Below, piece by piece: positions 34,120 to 47,619 of a stretch of DNA of 64,000 nt. This DNA is from Phocoena phocoena (Eukaryota > Chordata > Mammalia > Artiodactyla > Phocoenidae), in assembly GCF_963924675.1 (NCBI RefSeq), contig NC_089222.1, forward strand, positions 107,647,316 to 107,711,315. The letters run 5' to 3'. The notes below the pieces were generated by a model. It did not search any database and was not told where the DNA came from. It worked only from the letters and a program-made list of their open reading frames with translations. Numbering within the stretch: the first letter of the stretch is position 1; each line of letters starts with the position of its first letter. Position numbers and translations under genes: made by a program.

Positions 34120-35403
34120 TAAGCAAGAGGTGACTAAAGGAGTACTCTGAAAGGTAGAAAGAGGAAAGGGGACTGGTTAGTGATACCAGAACCTAAGGAA
34201 TAACACAGTGTCTCTCTAACCAATTGTAAAAGGCATTTGAGGCCCAGCTTCTCCCAACCATAACCTAGCAACAGAAGGTGGCCTAGGTAGACTCATTTTT
34301 ATCACAGAGCAAATGGGATTCCCACCAAGAACTTTGGGAGAGACTGGGCCACCCCCAAGGGGAATCAATCGGGAGCATCACTGTCATGGAACGCAATCTC
34401 TTTTTCCATTAGGCTGGAGACTCCCCTTCCCTACTGAGAGACAATGGTCAATTGGGCAGCACAGGCAGTGGGCCAATCCTTCTATAACAATTACCCAGCC
34501 CTTGAAGTGATCTTTGATGAGCTATAGAACCATTTATCCCCCCTAGAGCCATCAGGAGGCCTTGCTTCCTTAGGTGGCACCAGTAGGGATCAGTACAACT
34601 CCCAGTGGAAACAGACAACTCAAAGTGACCAAATAGCACCACAAAGGCTCTGAAAATTAAATTGTTGGTGGAACCATAGCCCACAAATGTAAGCCAGGAC
34701 CTGTGTGCTGAACTTAAATTGAATAGAAGATGTAAATAGTATCCAGAGTCTCCTAACACAATAACCAAAATGTCCAGGATGTGATAAAAAAAAGAATTAC
34801 TGGTCACACCAAATACCAGGCAAAACATAACTTGAATGAGAAAAAATAATCCACAGATGCTAATACTGAGTTGAAACGGATGTTAGAATTATCTGACAGA
34901 GAATTTAAAGAAGCCATCATAAAATTACTTTAACAAGCAATTACTAATTATCTTGAAACAAATACAAAATAGAAAATCTCAGCACTCTAAAGAAGTTATT
35001 TAAAAAAAGAACCAAAGGAAAGTACAGAAGTCAAAAATATAACAACCAAAATAAAAACTCACTGGATTGGATAAATAGTACAATGAGACAACAGAGGATA
35101 GAATCAGTGAACTTAAGGACAGACCAATACAAGTCACTGGATCTGAACAAGAGAGAGAAAACAGATTGGAAAACCAACCAAAAACACAAAAAATCAGAAT
35201 CTGTGGGACAATAACAAAATATCCAACATTGGTACCATATAAGTCCCAAAAGAAGAGAAAGAGAGTGAGGCAGAAAGAATTTAAGAAATAATGGTCAAAA
35301 CTTCACAAATTAGGCAAAAGTAATAAACGTATAAAATCAGGAAGAGGAGCAAAGTCAAACAGGATAAACCCCAAAAGGTCCAAATCAAGATACAGTGAAA
35401 TTA

Positions 35404-35514
35404 GGGCTTCCCTGGTGGTGCAGTGGTTGAGAGTCCGCCTGCTGATGCAAGGCACATGGGTTCGTGCCCCGGTCCCGGAAGATCCCACATGCGGCGGAGC
35501 GACTGGGCCCGTGA
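35404..35514 (+). mobile_element. CHR SINE, 3' half deleted
   Basis: The head GGGCTTCCCTGGTGGTGCAG, intact B box and ..TGGGCCCGTGAG are present. The sequence then jumps straight into HAL1-like text (AGAAAGACATATTACC) with no A tail and no target duplication. A deletion removed the SINE's 3' half and some adjoining HAL1 sequence. Confidence 0.9.
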
Positions 35515-36362
35515 GAGAAAGACATATTACCTATAAGAAAACACCATTTCAAATGACAATATATGACCTCATTTGAAATTATGGAGGTCAGAGGCAGTGG
35601 CACATTTTTCAAGTTCTGAAAGAAGAGAACTGTTGATCGTGAATTCTTATCCAGTGAAACCAACGTTCAGGAATCAAGGGGAAATAAATATATTTTTAGA
35701 AGGAGGAAAACTAAAAACATGTTTCTCTAGCAGATCCGGCTTAAAGAAAAGTTAAAGTTCTTCAAACAGAAAAGAAGAAATTTTGAATTTGAAGCATCAA
35801 GAAGGAAGAACAAGTGAGAGAACAAAAAATATGGGTAAATACAATATAGACTACTCTGCTGCATTTTCCTGACTATATGATGGTTAAAACAAACATTATA
35901 CCATCAACTGATGCAGTGTTCAACATGTTAAGAAGGAATAGTTAAAACAAATAAAAAGTGTCAGGGCAAAAGGACCTAATGGAAGTAAGGTTTCCACACT
36001 TTACCAGAAGTGGTAAAAGTAGTAGACTGTGATAAATTGTATATGTATAGCATTTCAATACCTGGAGCAACTACTAAGAAAATATACAAAGTGATACATT
36101 CAGAAACTCTATAGATAAATTAAGATGAAATCCTTTTATATAGTGTCTTGAAATAACTAAAATTATAGAGATGGAGAAAAGATTAGTTCCTACCAACGGC
36201 GAAGGTTAGTAAGGGGTGGAGGGGGAGTGGGAGTGATATGAGCGTGGTTATAAAACTACAGCATGAAGGATCCTTGTGGTGATAGAACCACTTTGCATCT
36301 TGACTGTGATGATGGATACATTAACCTACATATGTAATGAAACAGGATAAAACTAAACACAT

Positions 36363-36380
36363 ACACACACACACACACAC
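36363..36380 (+). repeat. (AC)n run in the HAL1-like 3' UTR
   Basis: Pure AC dinucleotides, located where old L1 3' UTRs usually carry an ACACAC stretch. Confidence 0.9.
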
Positions 36381-36558
36381 AAACGAGTACATGTAAAACC
36401 GGTGAAACTCAAATAAGATTGGTGGACTATGTCAATGTCTATTTTCTAGCTGTGATATCTTTCCAAGATGTTATTTGGGTAAAGGGTACATGGATTTCTC
36501 TGTATTATTTCTCACAACTGGGTATGAATCTATAATAATAACTCAGCTTAAAATATTT

Positions 36559-37348
36559 TCTGCACATTAGATGGAATGGGGAAATGGTTTTGATATCAAA
36601 GCTTGAAACTCATTATATACATTTGCCACAGAGTAAGAAGGGGATCCCAAGTGTCATATATTCTTAAATTGCCTATACCTTTCCTCTATGCTTTGTGAGA
36701 GGAGCAGGAAATTAAAAAATATATTTGGTAAAATTCTAAATTTTCATGATTTTAAATATACTTAAAAAATCATCCTCCCACTTACTCAATAACACATACC
36801 TGAATGATTATCGTCCATCTATTACCATTCTTTGTTACCTCTAATTTCATAAGGAGACATACACTTGTGAACATTTTCAAAACTGATTTTTATCAACTAT
36901 AAAAATTAAGGAAGACTGATTACAATTGTGTTTGCGACTCCACTAGGCTACAGCAGACTTTTTATAAAAATGTCTATTTTGTACGCTATCTCCTACACTC
37001 CCTATTATATATGCCTTGTTCAGTTGCTAGAGGAAAAGAGGGGGACACAGATTTGTCATTTCCCCAATAGGACCTCATGCTATACCAACCACTTTTCAAA
37101 GGTATGATTTATTTAAAAAAATATTTATAACATATTTCTTGTTTTTTTATAAAAAAGAAGTCTCCAAAAGGGAAAACCTCACATTCCTGCAATGATACTG
37201 TGTGGGTAAAACATGTTACTCACCCCCTGTGTTCAATTTCATTTCTTCTAACACAGGTCGCACTGACAGAGAGACAGAGCTTACAATTTTTAGTGAATCT
37301 TGGCAAAAGGAATTTAACTCTCTTTTGGTCAGACTATTTTATGGAGAC

Positions 37349-37354
<6 letters not shown>
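36559..37354. other. CADM2 intron, nothing recognised
   Basis: AT-rich. No supported exon or repeat. Confidence 0.5.

Positions 37355-37387
<33 letters not shown>
37355..37387 (+). repeat. (AT)n microsatellite
   Basis: A pure AT run, self-complementary and able to form a cruciform. Confidence 0.95.
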
Positions 37388-37393
<6 letters not shown>

Positions 37394-37475
37394 ATAACTA
37401 CATAATATCACTGAAGTCAAACTGAATTACTCAAGTGCATACGAATAGAAAGTGTTCATATTTAAACCATTCATG

Positions 37476-37630
37476 TGGAGTAAGGCTAAAAGCACTGACT
37501 TTGGTATCAGAAGATCTGCTTTAGGCACTTATATTAGGTCAGGTTTCCTGTGGATAATAATTCCTGATTCATTTCCATCTTTGCATTATGAGAACTATGG
37601 TATCATGTTATGTGTAAAGTGATTTAAACA
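37476..37630 (+). mobile_element. Probable MIR SINE fragment
   Basis: AAAGCACTGACTTTGGTATC followed by AGATCTGCTTTAGGCA resembles the MIR start (GAGCATGGGCTTTGGAGTCAGACAGACCTGG). The 3' part is too diverged to place. Confidence 0.5.
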
Positions 37631-38609
37631 AATGTGCAATGATATATTAAAATATTTTAGGTTTCGAATCCAGATGAGAACCTAAATATTTAAAGTCGGA
37701 AATGTCTCGATTCAGCTTACCAAATCCTATAATTTTTTGAGTTGTTTTATAATTACTACCAGGTTTGACTAAAAATTAGGCTCTGAAAAGTAGAATACAT
37801 GTATTTTAATGTAACCTCTGTCATTGGTTAGCCATATCAATAGGTAAGTCACCTATTGTGTACCCCAGTCTGCTGAGTGTTAGGCGGAGAGAATAACAAT
37901 TGAGTGAAAGTATAAGGTATATGATTTAGAGAAATGAAATACATGAATAGATATTCAAAACCTGAAAACATATTCCCAAAAGGGAAGAAAGTGACACAGT
38001 TAGCAAAGGGATTATTTATTGTATAAATTTCCTTGATAATTCATTTGCCAAAAAACAAAGAGCTGCCTAAGGAAATTTTTATTGGACTGAACATTTTATT
38101 TTATTTTAGTAGCTATAAACATTTTTTATTATAGAGGAGTTAAGTGATTTCAAGATTGGAAGGTGTCCATTGTATTTGGACAGTGTCGGTGAGTTTGGCT
38201 ATATCATGAGAAGGTTGCTAAGAAGGAACCAGATTGCACTCTTGGATGAGAAGAGTAGGAGACAGTCCAGGGTCAGAAGGAAGGGAGGCTATTTTTCTGG
38301 AAGGAAGAGACTGAATCATATTTATAGGCTCAAGAGAAAGGGGATCAATAAAGGCATGAAAAATAGAAATGGCATCTCTGGTACAGATATCTTCAGGGCC
38401 TGTTCTCCTAGCAGCACCTCCCTACTTCCCCCTCACCAGAGAAATCCCTTTGGACTGAACATTTTAAACAAATCTTACATCCACAGCATTTATCTTTTCA
38501 AGTTTGTAAATACTTATGATGTCATCTGCAGTTCTCTTTATCACAGCATTTTAAGTATGAAAGAAACAAAGGAAACCTTTTAAAGTCCAAAGAGGGGTGA
38601 AATGCAACT
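37631..38609. other. CADM2 intron; one 137-codon open frame of doubtful meaning
   Basis: The frame at 38170-38583 (+) is the longest outside recognised retroelements. Its product is rich in Arg, Lys and Ser and has no recognisable domain, signal peptide or homologue that I know. The first half looks like a purine-rich decayed repeat. I treat it as chance. Confidence 0.4.
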
Positions 38610-38712
38610 CAATGGATTCCCTGTGAGCAGGATCCTTGTCTTGCACATCTCAGCACCCTGCATCCTAACTATCTGCACAGCAAGTTTTCAGTGAATGACT
38701 ATTGAATTGAAA
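38610..38712 (+). mobile_element. L2 3'-end fragment
   Basis: CCCTGTGAGCAGGATCCTTG, ATCTCAGCACCC and TTTTCAGTGAATGACTATTG follow the L2 terminal motif order (GAGGGCAGGGA..TTGTCT..CCAGCACC..AATAAATATTTGTTGAATGA). Confidence 0.65.
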
Positions 38713-39146
38713 CTGAGAGCCAAACTCTGTCTGCATATGATAAGAGCAGAGTGAAAAAGAACTGAATTAGGAAGTCCTCTTTGATACAACCCCCATGGGA
38801 GAAAAGCCCCCAAAACAAGAAAAAAAAGTGTCTTGTTTAGATACTGTTGAGCATAAAAGACCTGGAAACATCATGCTGCAAAAAGCTTTTTTAAAAAGTG
38901 ATCATTCATTGAACAATTATTTGAAATACTGAATGAATGATCTCTGAAGCTACTGTTCTGTTACCTTATGGTTTCCAAATGAACACAAAAGGTAGTAGAG
39001 ACTCAGAAATAATCCATACTTTCTACAGAGTAAGTTGCATATATTTATAGTGAACCTAAAAAGAAGAATCGTAATATTGTCGGTTGCAGTGAATTCAATC
39101 TTTTAAAAAAGTGCTGTCGTTTGAGCACACAAGAATGTTCATGATT
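38713..39146. other. CADM2 intron, nothing recognised
   Basis: No supported feature. Confidence 0.5.
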
Positions 39147-39391
39147 ATCTAAATATCTTTTTTTTTTTTTTTTTTTTTTTTTTGCGGTACGCAGGCCTCT
39201 CACTGTCGTGGCCTCTCCCGTTGAGGAACACAGGCTCCGGACGCGCAGGCTCAGCGGCCACGGCTCACGGGCCCAGCCGCTCCGCGTCATGCGGGATCCT
39301 CCCAGACCGGGGCACGAACCCGCGTTCCCTGCATCGGCAGGCGGACTCTTAACCACTGAGCCACCAGGGAAGCCCATATCTAAATATCTTT
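39147..39391 (-). mobile_element. CHR SINE, short cetacean type
   Basis: Body 39161-39377: T-run at the left, head GGGCTTCCCTGGTGGCTCAG at 39356-39375 on the minus strand. A perfect 14-bp duplication ATCTAAATATCTTT occurs at 39147-39160 and 39378-39391. It is sense to CADM2. Confidence 0.96.
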
Positions 39392-42300
39392 AAAAAAAAT
39401 TAAACCTCAAACATTTCATTGAAAGAAATAGATTTTAAACATTATCCTAGGCATAACTGAAGAGAACAAATGAGTATGTGGAATAAAAGAATGAAAGGTA
39501 ATTGTTCACACACCATAGAGATTAAAATGAGCTAATGAGTTAAAAGTAGGTTACTCTGAGGCCACACCTCATCAGCTATTAGGTGCCTGCCACCCACTGG
39601 TGAGGTGATTTAACAGTTCAAAACACTGAACTCTAGAGAATTTAATCTTAGCTGCAAATAAGAAGCACTGACCAAGGAGTGAGAATTTATTAAATAGTGC
39701 TTAACACTGGATAAAAATTATTTTCCCAATATATCATTGGTTCTAAATAGTTCGTCAATCATACAAATGCATATTTGGGATTCATGCTGGGTAAAATAAA
39801 AATTCCTAAGACGATTACTTGGAGAATTTTACACACATTTTATACTGATTTCTAACAAAAGTTACTGGCATAGTTAATAAGTTGTAATATTAATTAGTTT
39901 TAAACCAAATTAACTTAATAACATTAGTGCTATTGAATTTATCTGACATTATTCATTTAAGAGCCTAATAGCAATTTGTATACACAAAATTGTATACAAA
40001 TTGTATATACTTGAATTAATAGTTTTCTTTTCTTAAGTGTTGTGATCTTTATAAAGGTGATCACATACTTCTTGCCAGAAACATTTTCAAATATGTCTAA
40101 GTTTCCAGTGAGTAATAATTTATGTCACACTTTAGGGTGCTTAAATAAAGATAAAAAACATATTTCATTATGTAATCATTTTAAGAGACTATTAAAATGC
40201 AGCAAATAACAACATCATTGTTTTTTCCTTTTTTCTAGTTCACCCATTTGACCTAAAACTTTCCCAAATCAGGATTATATCTCTTTATATTTATATTTAT
40301 AAATATTTATATTGTCTACAAGGCTTTACACATATCATGATACATGTAGATGCCCATTAAATTTTATTGTATTAAATTTAATGTGGGTCATCAGTTTTTT
40401 ATATATAATGATAGTCTATAACTGTACATATTAACATCATTTTAGAAAATTCCATATATTAAGTGAATATTATATGCTGAATGATTTTTATTATTATAAT
40501 TCACTATATTTTACAGACAAGTACTAAAGGAAAAACCTATATCAAGATGATAGAAGTCATTTCAAGTGTCATCCTGGCTACTTAAATTCTCAATGTCAGC
40601 ATGTTTCCAAGAGCATACCATTCTACACTCACAGGCTTTAGCTGAAGCAATCACTGCACATATTTAGAAGTTTTTATAAACATATTACTTTCCAACCAGT
40701 AAGTTCCATCTTGTAAGTTTAACATCACTGGTGTGATGGAATTAAAAGAACAATAGGTATGTCAGTCTTCATTCTCCTTGTTCTCAGACGCAAGTCCCAT
40801 CCAGGTGTTCCCACTTGATTCTTACAGGGAGTTTAGATATGTCAGTACAATAAGCCAAGTTCTGCCTAGAGAAAGATATATCGAAGAATGCTGTATATGG
40901 ACTTTGATTCAATAACAAGTTTCAGTGTTGTTTGCTGACTAATAATATAATCCTTCTCATGATTCTGACTTTGTTGTTTTAAGGTTGCCCAGACCAGCAC
41001 TTCTTTGTTTCCCAACTTCTGCAAACAGGCTTGTTTTCTCTCCGAATGCTATCCACGTAGACCTGTGCTAACTGCCTACTCTGCTTTGCCCCTACTGATT
41101 TCTCTAGAACTGATCACTAACCAAAGTGACTCAGGCAATCTGCTAACCTTGTTTTATCAGCTGAAATACTTACTATCCTCACCGGTAAAAACTAGGAAGA
41201 GGAATTAAAGCTTCAGTGAGGTCAACTTTGTTTTGGTGTACCAGAATATTGTTTTGCTAATTAAATCTGTATCCTAATAAATCAGAGAGGAAAAATAAGT
41301 CAAATAAGCTCTAATAAAGCTTCAAATGGGCCGCAGATTCAGGGCTTAACTCTTGTCAGACCTCACAATTAGTATATTGACACGTATGATGTCAAATATG
41401 CCTCTAGACATTGTAAAACAGGCAAGATAAAGAAGGAAATCGAGCCATTCTAACTCTTATTATGAGTGTTATTTTGTTAACAGCCCAAATGTTTTATTTG
41501 TGTAAATAGTATAATCATATGCTGATTACATTCAGTATATGTTATTTGTAATAGTGCTATGGACTGCCAGAAATAAAGGAGTTAAAACATACAGACAAAA
41601 TAAAATAAGCTAGTGAACCTTTTCTGTTTTGTTCTTTTACAGTCATACAACACAAAACAATCTAAATCAATCTTCTGGAAAATTGGTAAAAACAACCATT
41701 GCTCCAGAGCTGATATTTGGTATACCAAGTTTCAGCTGGGACTGAATTTTTACTAAAACCATAGTAAATGGAGTTTTAGAATAGAAATTCGAACAGAACC
41801 CAAGCAATAAATCTGGAAACTGTGTCACTATTTGAAGGAAGTTTTTCCAGTGGTAGAATTTCAATTTTTAAGCCCCAGCTTTTCTTACTTCTAATGTAAA
41901 AAAACAAATAGTCATTACTCTCATACCTATATGTGTAATCTGTTATTACGAAACACTTGAAAAAGCAAAATGTTACCATGTCTAAAATGTACCAAAAATT
42001 AATAAACTTGGGTATGGAAAATTTATTAATATGTTTGAGGATTGAATATAAACTCCATGGTATTTCTACTCTCCATCTTCTTGTCTTTGTTAAGGCTTTT
42101 GCCCCTCTTCCTCAGTGTCCTCCACATGACATGTCCAGAGGGAAACCCTGTTGCTCTTTCACTCTCTATTAAATTCCTAAAGCTCTGAACATAGACTGGA
42201 TTCTTAATACACCTATATACCTACCCAATTTTCTGTTTTGTAAGGTAACATTTAAACTGTGTGTCATGTAACATAAGCCTCTAAAGATCAGAAATATGTT

Positions 42301-44575
42301 CACTTTTCTAGTCTATTTCCCCATCCCTCCTCAAAATGCCTAATAATTTAGAAATACCTGAGCATTTGTTCAAATATGGTGAGTAATCCATACCTCTTTA
42401 CCTAAAGGCATATATTCCCTCTGCATGTCTCCAGTTCATACTTTTCACTCAAGCTAATTAACATATTGCTTTCTTGGTAAATTCTTTCATACTGTCCACC
42501 TCCAGCCACATTCACTCTTTCCTTTAGGTTTCCAGGGCAGGAATGTACATGAAGCTCAATAATAATTTGTTGAGCTAATGAGAGAGTAAAAGTGAACATT
42601 ATATGGTCCATTGTTTATATACTGATATGTACCATTTATCTTATTATATGGTAATCTCCTGGTGCATCCAGCCATGAATGAGACTAATTCCTACTGCCCA
42701 CAGACACTAGCAAGGTGCTCTGAATATAATTTCCATCTCTCCATTGGATAAGTGAGTGAATGAGCAAGTGAAAGCTGAAAGCACAGAGAATAAATAAAGT
42801 GGCAGGTGCACCTGGTGAATCATTTCATATGATAAGTCAGCAGAATATGCTCTAGAAAGGTGACATATTTTTACATGACAATGACTTTGAAAATTTATGT
42901 TCTAATAGATTCCTTGCACCTGATAAATTTTCATTTTGTAAAGTTTGACTTAAAAGGAGTTTGCAGCTTTTGATTTTTAGTTTCTAAATCTTTAGTTTTT
43001 TCTCACTTACGTAGTATCAAACTATCATTAATAGAGACCAAAATTTAAAAAATAACATATAATAAATATTTTCACAATTCAAACAAAACATTTTTCTAAG
43101 ACCCCATTCTAAATATCTTTCTGTATATTGATATAATTTGACTTAAGTAACTGAAACTTAAAATAATCTAAGACAGTTGAGTTGTCATCTTGTACTTTAC
43201 AGTGGTCTAGGCCTGTAAGTCTTCTAAACTTATAGATTCAGACATTGAAAATTTACTACTTCTCTTTAAGATTGCAAATAGGCTTATCTTATTCCTACTT
43301 TCACAATGTCATATGGCAAAAAGAACTCTGTAAAGCCAAAGCAAATACACTTAAATCTTCTTTTGTATCTCTAGATAACTGTCTAGAAATTATTACACCC
43401 ACTAATTTTACAGTATGGATTTGCTTTCAGATGAAGGGTTGCATTTCAGTTGTTTAAAACACAGGAAGTTTCTTTAACATGTAACAGTAAAGGACTGCTC
43501 AAGGTCATTGGTGGAGGACAACTTACACTACAGGAGCATCAATGATATACACTGCCATCTTCATCTTGTGACTGTGAAAGTTTTCTGAGAGAAAGGGAGC
43601 CTGGGGAAGCATGTGTACAAAATTTAATGGCAGAGGCCTGGAAGCACACATACCACACACACACCATTCCATGTCCAAGCACATGGCCATACTTCAAGGG
43701 AGACTGGTAAATGCAGTCTGGCTGTATGTATAGGAAGGAGAGATATTAGTGAGCAGTTAGTAGTTTCTGCCTTATTACTGTAGGCTTATTTGTACTACTA
43801 TATCTATATATGCTAATGTTTCTATAAAAAATTAATGTAGATATCCAGGAATGATAAAAAACAACAGATAATATACTTTCTCTAAAATAGTCATAATTCC
43901 AGTGTGTTTTGGTACAAAAATTCTACCTAGTTACTAAATTATGAAAAGGAATTACCAATCTATTACTTATGAATGTGTTCTTCTCAACACTGCTTTAGAT
44001 TCAGCAAAGGAGAAATATCTATAGAAGTAACACTATAGTTACTTTCTATTGACTGTGTCATCCTCTAAGCTATAAGCATGACCCTAGTTTTAGAAAATGG
44101 GAGGTGAATTATTGTTCATTATTTACTAAATTATTTTTTTAGAATAAAAAACTATTCAGGATGGTTTATATAAATTATAAATGTATATTAATTAGATACA
44201 TGTACATGTATATATTTGCCAAATAAAGTATGCAATATTAATTTCAATTCTGATATCAATTTGAAATAAAATTCTGTATATCTTCTTAAATTAACTAATA
44301 ATACAACACTACTTCAATTATAAAAAGAAAACTCTACAGGTCTCTATATAATAATGGAATCAACTAAAATGTGAACTCCTCATTTGATAATTCCAAATAA
44401 ACTTTCATGAAGATAACTACTGGCAAAGGAAAACTCTGCTAACATACACTCTCACACCCACACATACCTCACCCATATATTATCATTATATACTAATTTC
44501 ATCTCTTTGCCAATCCATATACTACATTTTGATAAAGACTAAGGCAGTTCCAAATCTGTAAACCATATATGATAA

Positions 44576-44583
<8 letters not shown>
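39392..44583. other. CADM2 intron, repeat-poor and AT-rich
   Basis: About 5 kb without a supported exon. Degraded motifs near 42440-42590 (TTTCCAGGGCAGGAATGTAC) look like an L2 or MIR 3' end. Text near 43620-43760 resembles an old LTR-type end (ACATGGCCATACTTCAAGGG). Both are too weak for separate calls. Confidence 0.4.

Positions 44584-44606
<23 letters not shown>
44584..44606 (+). repeat. (AT)n microsatellite
   Basis: A pure TA run preceded by related AAATATA text from about 44570. Confidence 0.9.
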
Positions 44607-45131
44607 GTTAATTCTGGGAATGTTTTCACTAGAAAAGAAAACATTGACTAGACGAAGTGGTTGCTGGCATGTGAAACTGAGATCATATTTATGCTGATCA
44701 AATCACTGAAGGTTAGAAGCTAGTGAGAGGTTGATTTGGGTTTAATATAGAGATTGTCTTTCTATTTATTGAGCTCTTCGCAGTTGTAGTGAGCAAACTT
44801 ACGAGATAAGTTTGTCAAAAAAGTTGTTTAATTAATGGCTACCTGGTCTCCTGCCAGGAGTGTTTAAATGTCTTTCATTGCAGGAGAATGTTCTAAGTGA
44901 CTTTTGAAGTCTCTTGTAATGATTTTAGGAATCTACTTTTGAAATTTACTTAAGAGTAACAGTTACTACTTTCAATCATAAATTGAATTCATAAATTTAT
45001 TCAATCACAAATAAGTCCTGATTTTAGTGACCAGGAATCACTAACTCAATGATATATTATACTCAATGTATGGTTTTATCTATTAAAAAAACTTCAGTAG
45101 ATTTTTAAGTTGTCTTCAGTGAGAGAGATAA

Positions 45132-45185
45132 ATATATATATATATATATATATATTTTGTATGTCTGTGTATATATATATATATA
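45132..45185 (+). repeat. Compound (AT)n repeat
   Basis: Two pure AT runs (45132-45155 and 45170-45185) are separated by a short TTTTGTATGTCTGTG segment. Confidence 0.92.
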
Positions 45186-47619
45186 AAACTCTAATATATA
45201 AAATACTTTACATCAGATGATTCCTTTTCCCACAATATCATCTTGCCTGGATAAAAATTAGAGGCATTTCATTCTTATTATTAGTGTATCACTCTGTACA
45301 AAAAATATGTTGAGGAGAAAAAAAATATACCATCTGTCAGATGACATAAGGACATAATAGAAACTTAGCTTATGAAATTCAGACCTAAAGTGCCAAAAGA
45401 TTCACTTTGTATATGAAGCATTTGAAAAATATCAAATAAATATATCATTTATAGTAGTAACACATCAATCAAACAAGTTCTGCAAATAATGTAGCAAAGT
45501 CCAATTTTATAACTTTAGTCTTTAGAATTCTTTTCACAACTCAAAGTTTAAATAATTTATAAACATACAACATCGACTATGATTTATTACTAATAACAAA
45601 TGCCCCAACGCTGCTATATGTGCAACTACATTCTAGTTTGGTGAATAAAGACCATGTTTATTAGAAGGCTTATCCTAACATGAATACCACACAATTGCAT
45701 TTAATGTATTTTATATCTGTTTAACATCTAGTAAGGGTAGTTTTATGAGGGATAATTGTTATTAATCATAATTTAATAACTCTAAAATTCTGATATACAT
45801 TTTCAAAGATCTTATATAGACAAACATTTTTTCCCTATCTCCCACAAATAAAAGTTTGTGAATATTTTGTTTGCTTTTTCAAAACAGTATTTCCCTAGGT
45901 GTTTGTCACATTTCCTTATTTTCCTTGAGAAAATACCTTCAGCATTTGGTACGGTTCACAATTTGATACAGCACACTATTTGCCTGGATTCAGAGAACAA
46001 GAAAACGATGTGGTATTTAAACAGTTTCTGTAAGCTCTCATTCTTTCCAGCAACCTACAATATATTGGTCTCCTCATAAAAATATGAAATTCATATTTTA
46101 CATCCCACCATAAAAACCACCATATGTAGCCATGTGGTATTACTCTCATTGAGCATTTATATCAAAGAGAAGATTAGATGCTATACTATTATGGAAATGC
46201 ATACACAAAGGTACATTAGGAATGGAAAACACCTGCCTTCATTAAAGAAACTGGCCTTTGGTATTTGTGATCTTTTAACTTTACAAGGTCCCACACCCTG
46301 TGAAAGCCGTGCATTGGTATTTGTAAAATAGGAGGAGAAAATGACTCAAGACTATGCTGTGGCATGTTTCTAATAATCCCAAAGTCTCATCTCCTACAGT
46401 TTGAAATTTGGTTTAAATTTTCAGTTTTGCCGTCATTTTGTGGACAATATTAGATGAAATAAATTCTATAGTACACAAACTTAAAATCTAGGAACCCGTT
46501 AATACATTTAAGAAAATCATTTTTATATTTTGGAAATTCAGGCACAATCACAAAAGACATCAGTATAATACAGATTTCATTAATATTAGTCCATAGATTT
46601 CTTTGAAACATGTTTAACATTTTTCATTGCCAATGTACATTTGTTACTGAAAGTTTAACAACTTAACGTTGATCTTGCATCTGTTCAAGTGGCCTCAGTT
46701 TCTCTACTTCTTACTATTTTCCCCTTATTGTGGGGAGAAGGGGATTTGTGAATCTTCCAGAAAGTAAATAATGCCTCTGAAAAATCAGCCAATTAATACT
46801 GATCATGAATATTGTTTTTAAAATGTCCTCTTATATAAACCAACATTCAGTAGGAATGTAATAAATCTCAGAGTAACAAAAATAAATCACAATTTACTAC
46901 GTAGAATTAAGGAATGACATCCTACTTTCTAAATTTAAAGCATTGATTTTTCCCTTTTTACATCATATAATTTTATTTTTCTTTACTTCAGTTATCTAAA
47001 TTGGCTTTTGAAAAGTCTTAATTAATATTAAATTATATGCTAATATTTAGAAGTCTGGCAATGTGTAAAAAATATATGGCACCCAAATTTTGCTTATAAC
47101 AGATTTTAGCAAAAGGCAGATAAATTCAGTGACTAAAAAATAAAATGCAACATATCTTAATATGTCACTACAACTAAAGTATAACATTTTAGCAATTTTT
47201 CATATGTTTACAGTCTACTATAAATAATTTTATATATACACAATTATTTACATTGTATATAAGCTCATATAATTTATATAAATACATACACTTCTAGGGA
47301 GACACACTGTATATATAAATAATCATAAAAATAAATAAGGCAATTTAAAATAAAGTATGAAAAAAATCCATATACAACTAAAATGATTGATGCTGAGAAG
47401 CTAGGACACATGAGGAGTGACTGATGAAAGCTAATTTGATAAAAGGCTTTTAGGAGTGAGTATGGCAAGAGATTTTTTGCAGTAATTCACACAAGTAATA
47501 TTCCAAAACTTACTGAAAAGATGAGAAAAAGTATACGTCAAATTAGACACATCATGTGAAATCTATAATAAAAGAGCACATTGTATTTTACTGCATTAAA
47601 TATAATGGTTCTGCAGTAA
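45186..47619. other. CADM2 intron, nothing recognised
   Basis: AT-rich with no supported exon or repeat. Confidence 0.5.

Larger units (their letters stand above)
34120..36558 (+). mobile_element. HAL1-like L1 (ORF1 only, no ORF2)
   Basis: About 2.4 kb including a SINE. The 5' part is followed by ORF1-derived sequence (GACAGAGAATTTAAAGAAGC near 34898; CTCACTGGATTGGATAAATA near 35060; CCAGTGAAACCAACGTTCAG near 35652). It passes directly to an L1 3' UTR (GATGGTTAAAACAAACATTA; GTGAAACTCAAATAAGATTG; AAAGGGTACATGGATTTC) with no endonuclease or RT text in between. This size and order fit HAL1, the half-L1 family. An L1 with ORF2 deleted is the alternative. All frames are broken. Confidence 0.7.

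Noticed and set aside
37200..37405. Possible exon with GTGAGT-like donor on the minus strand near 37220
   Set aside because: The adjacent text has no CADM2 or other recognisable coding content and runs into an AT microsatellite.
39970..40010. Repeated GTATACAAATT-like palindromes as a regulatory site
   Set aside because: Short AT-rich direct and inverted repeats are frequent in this intron, and nothing distinguishes these.
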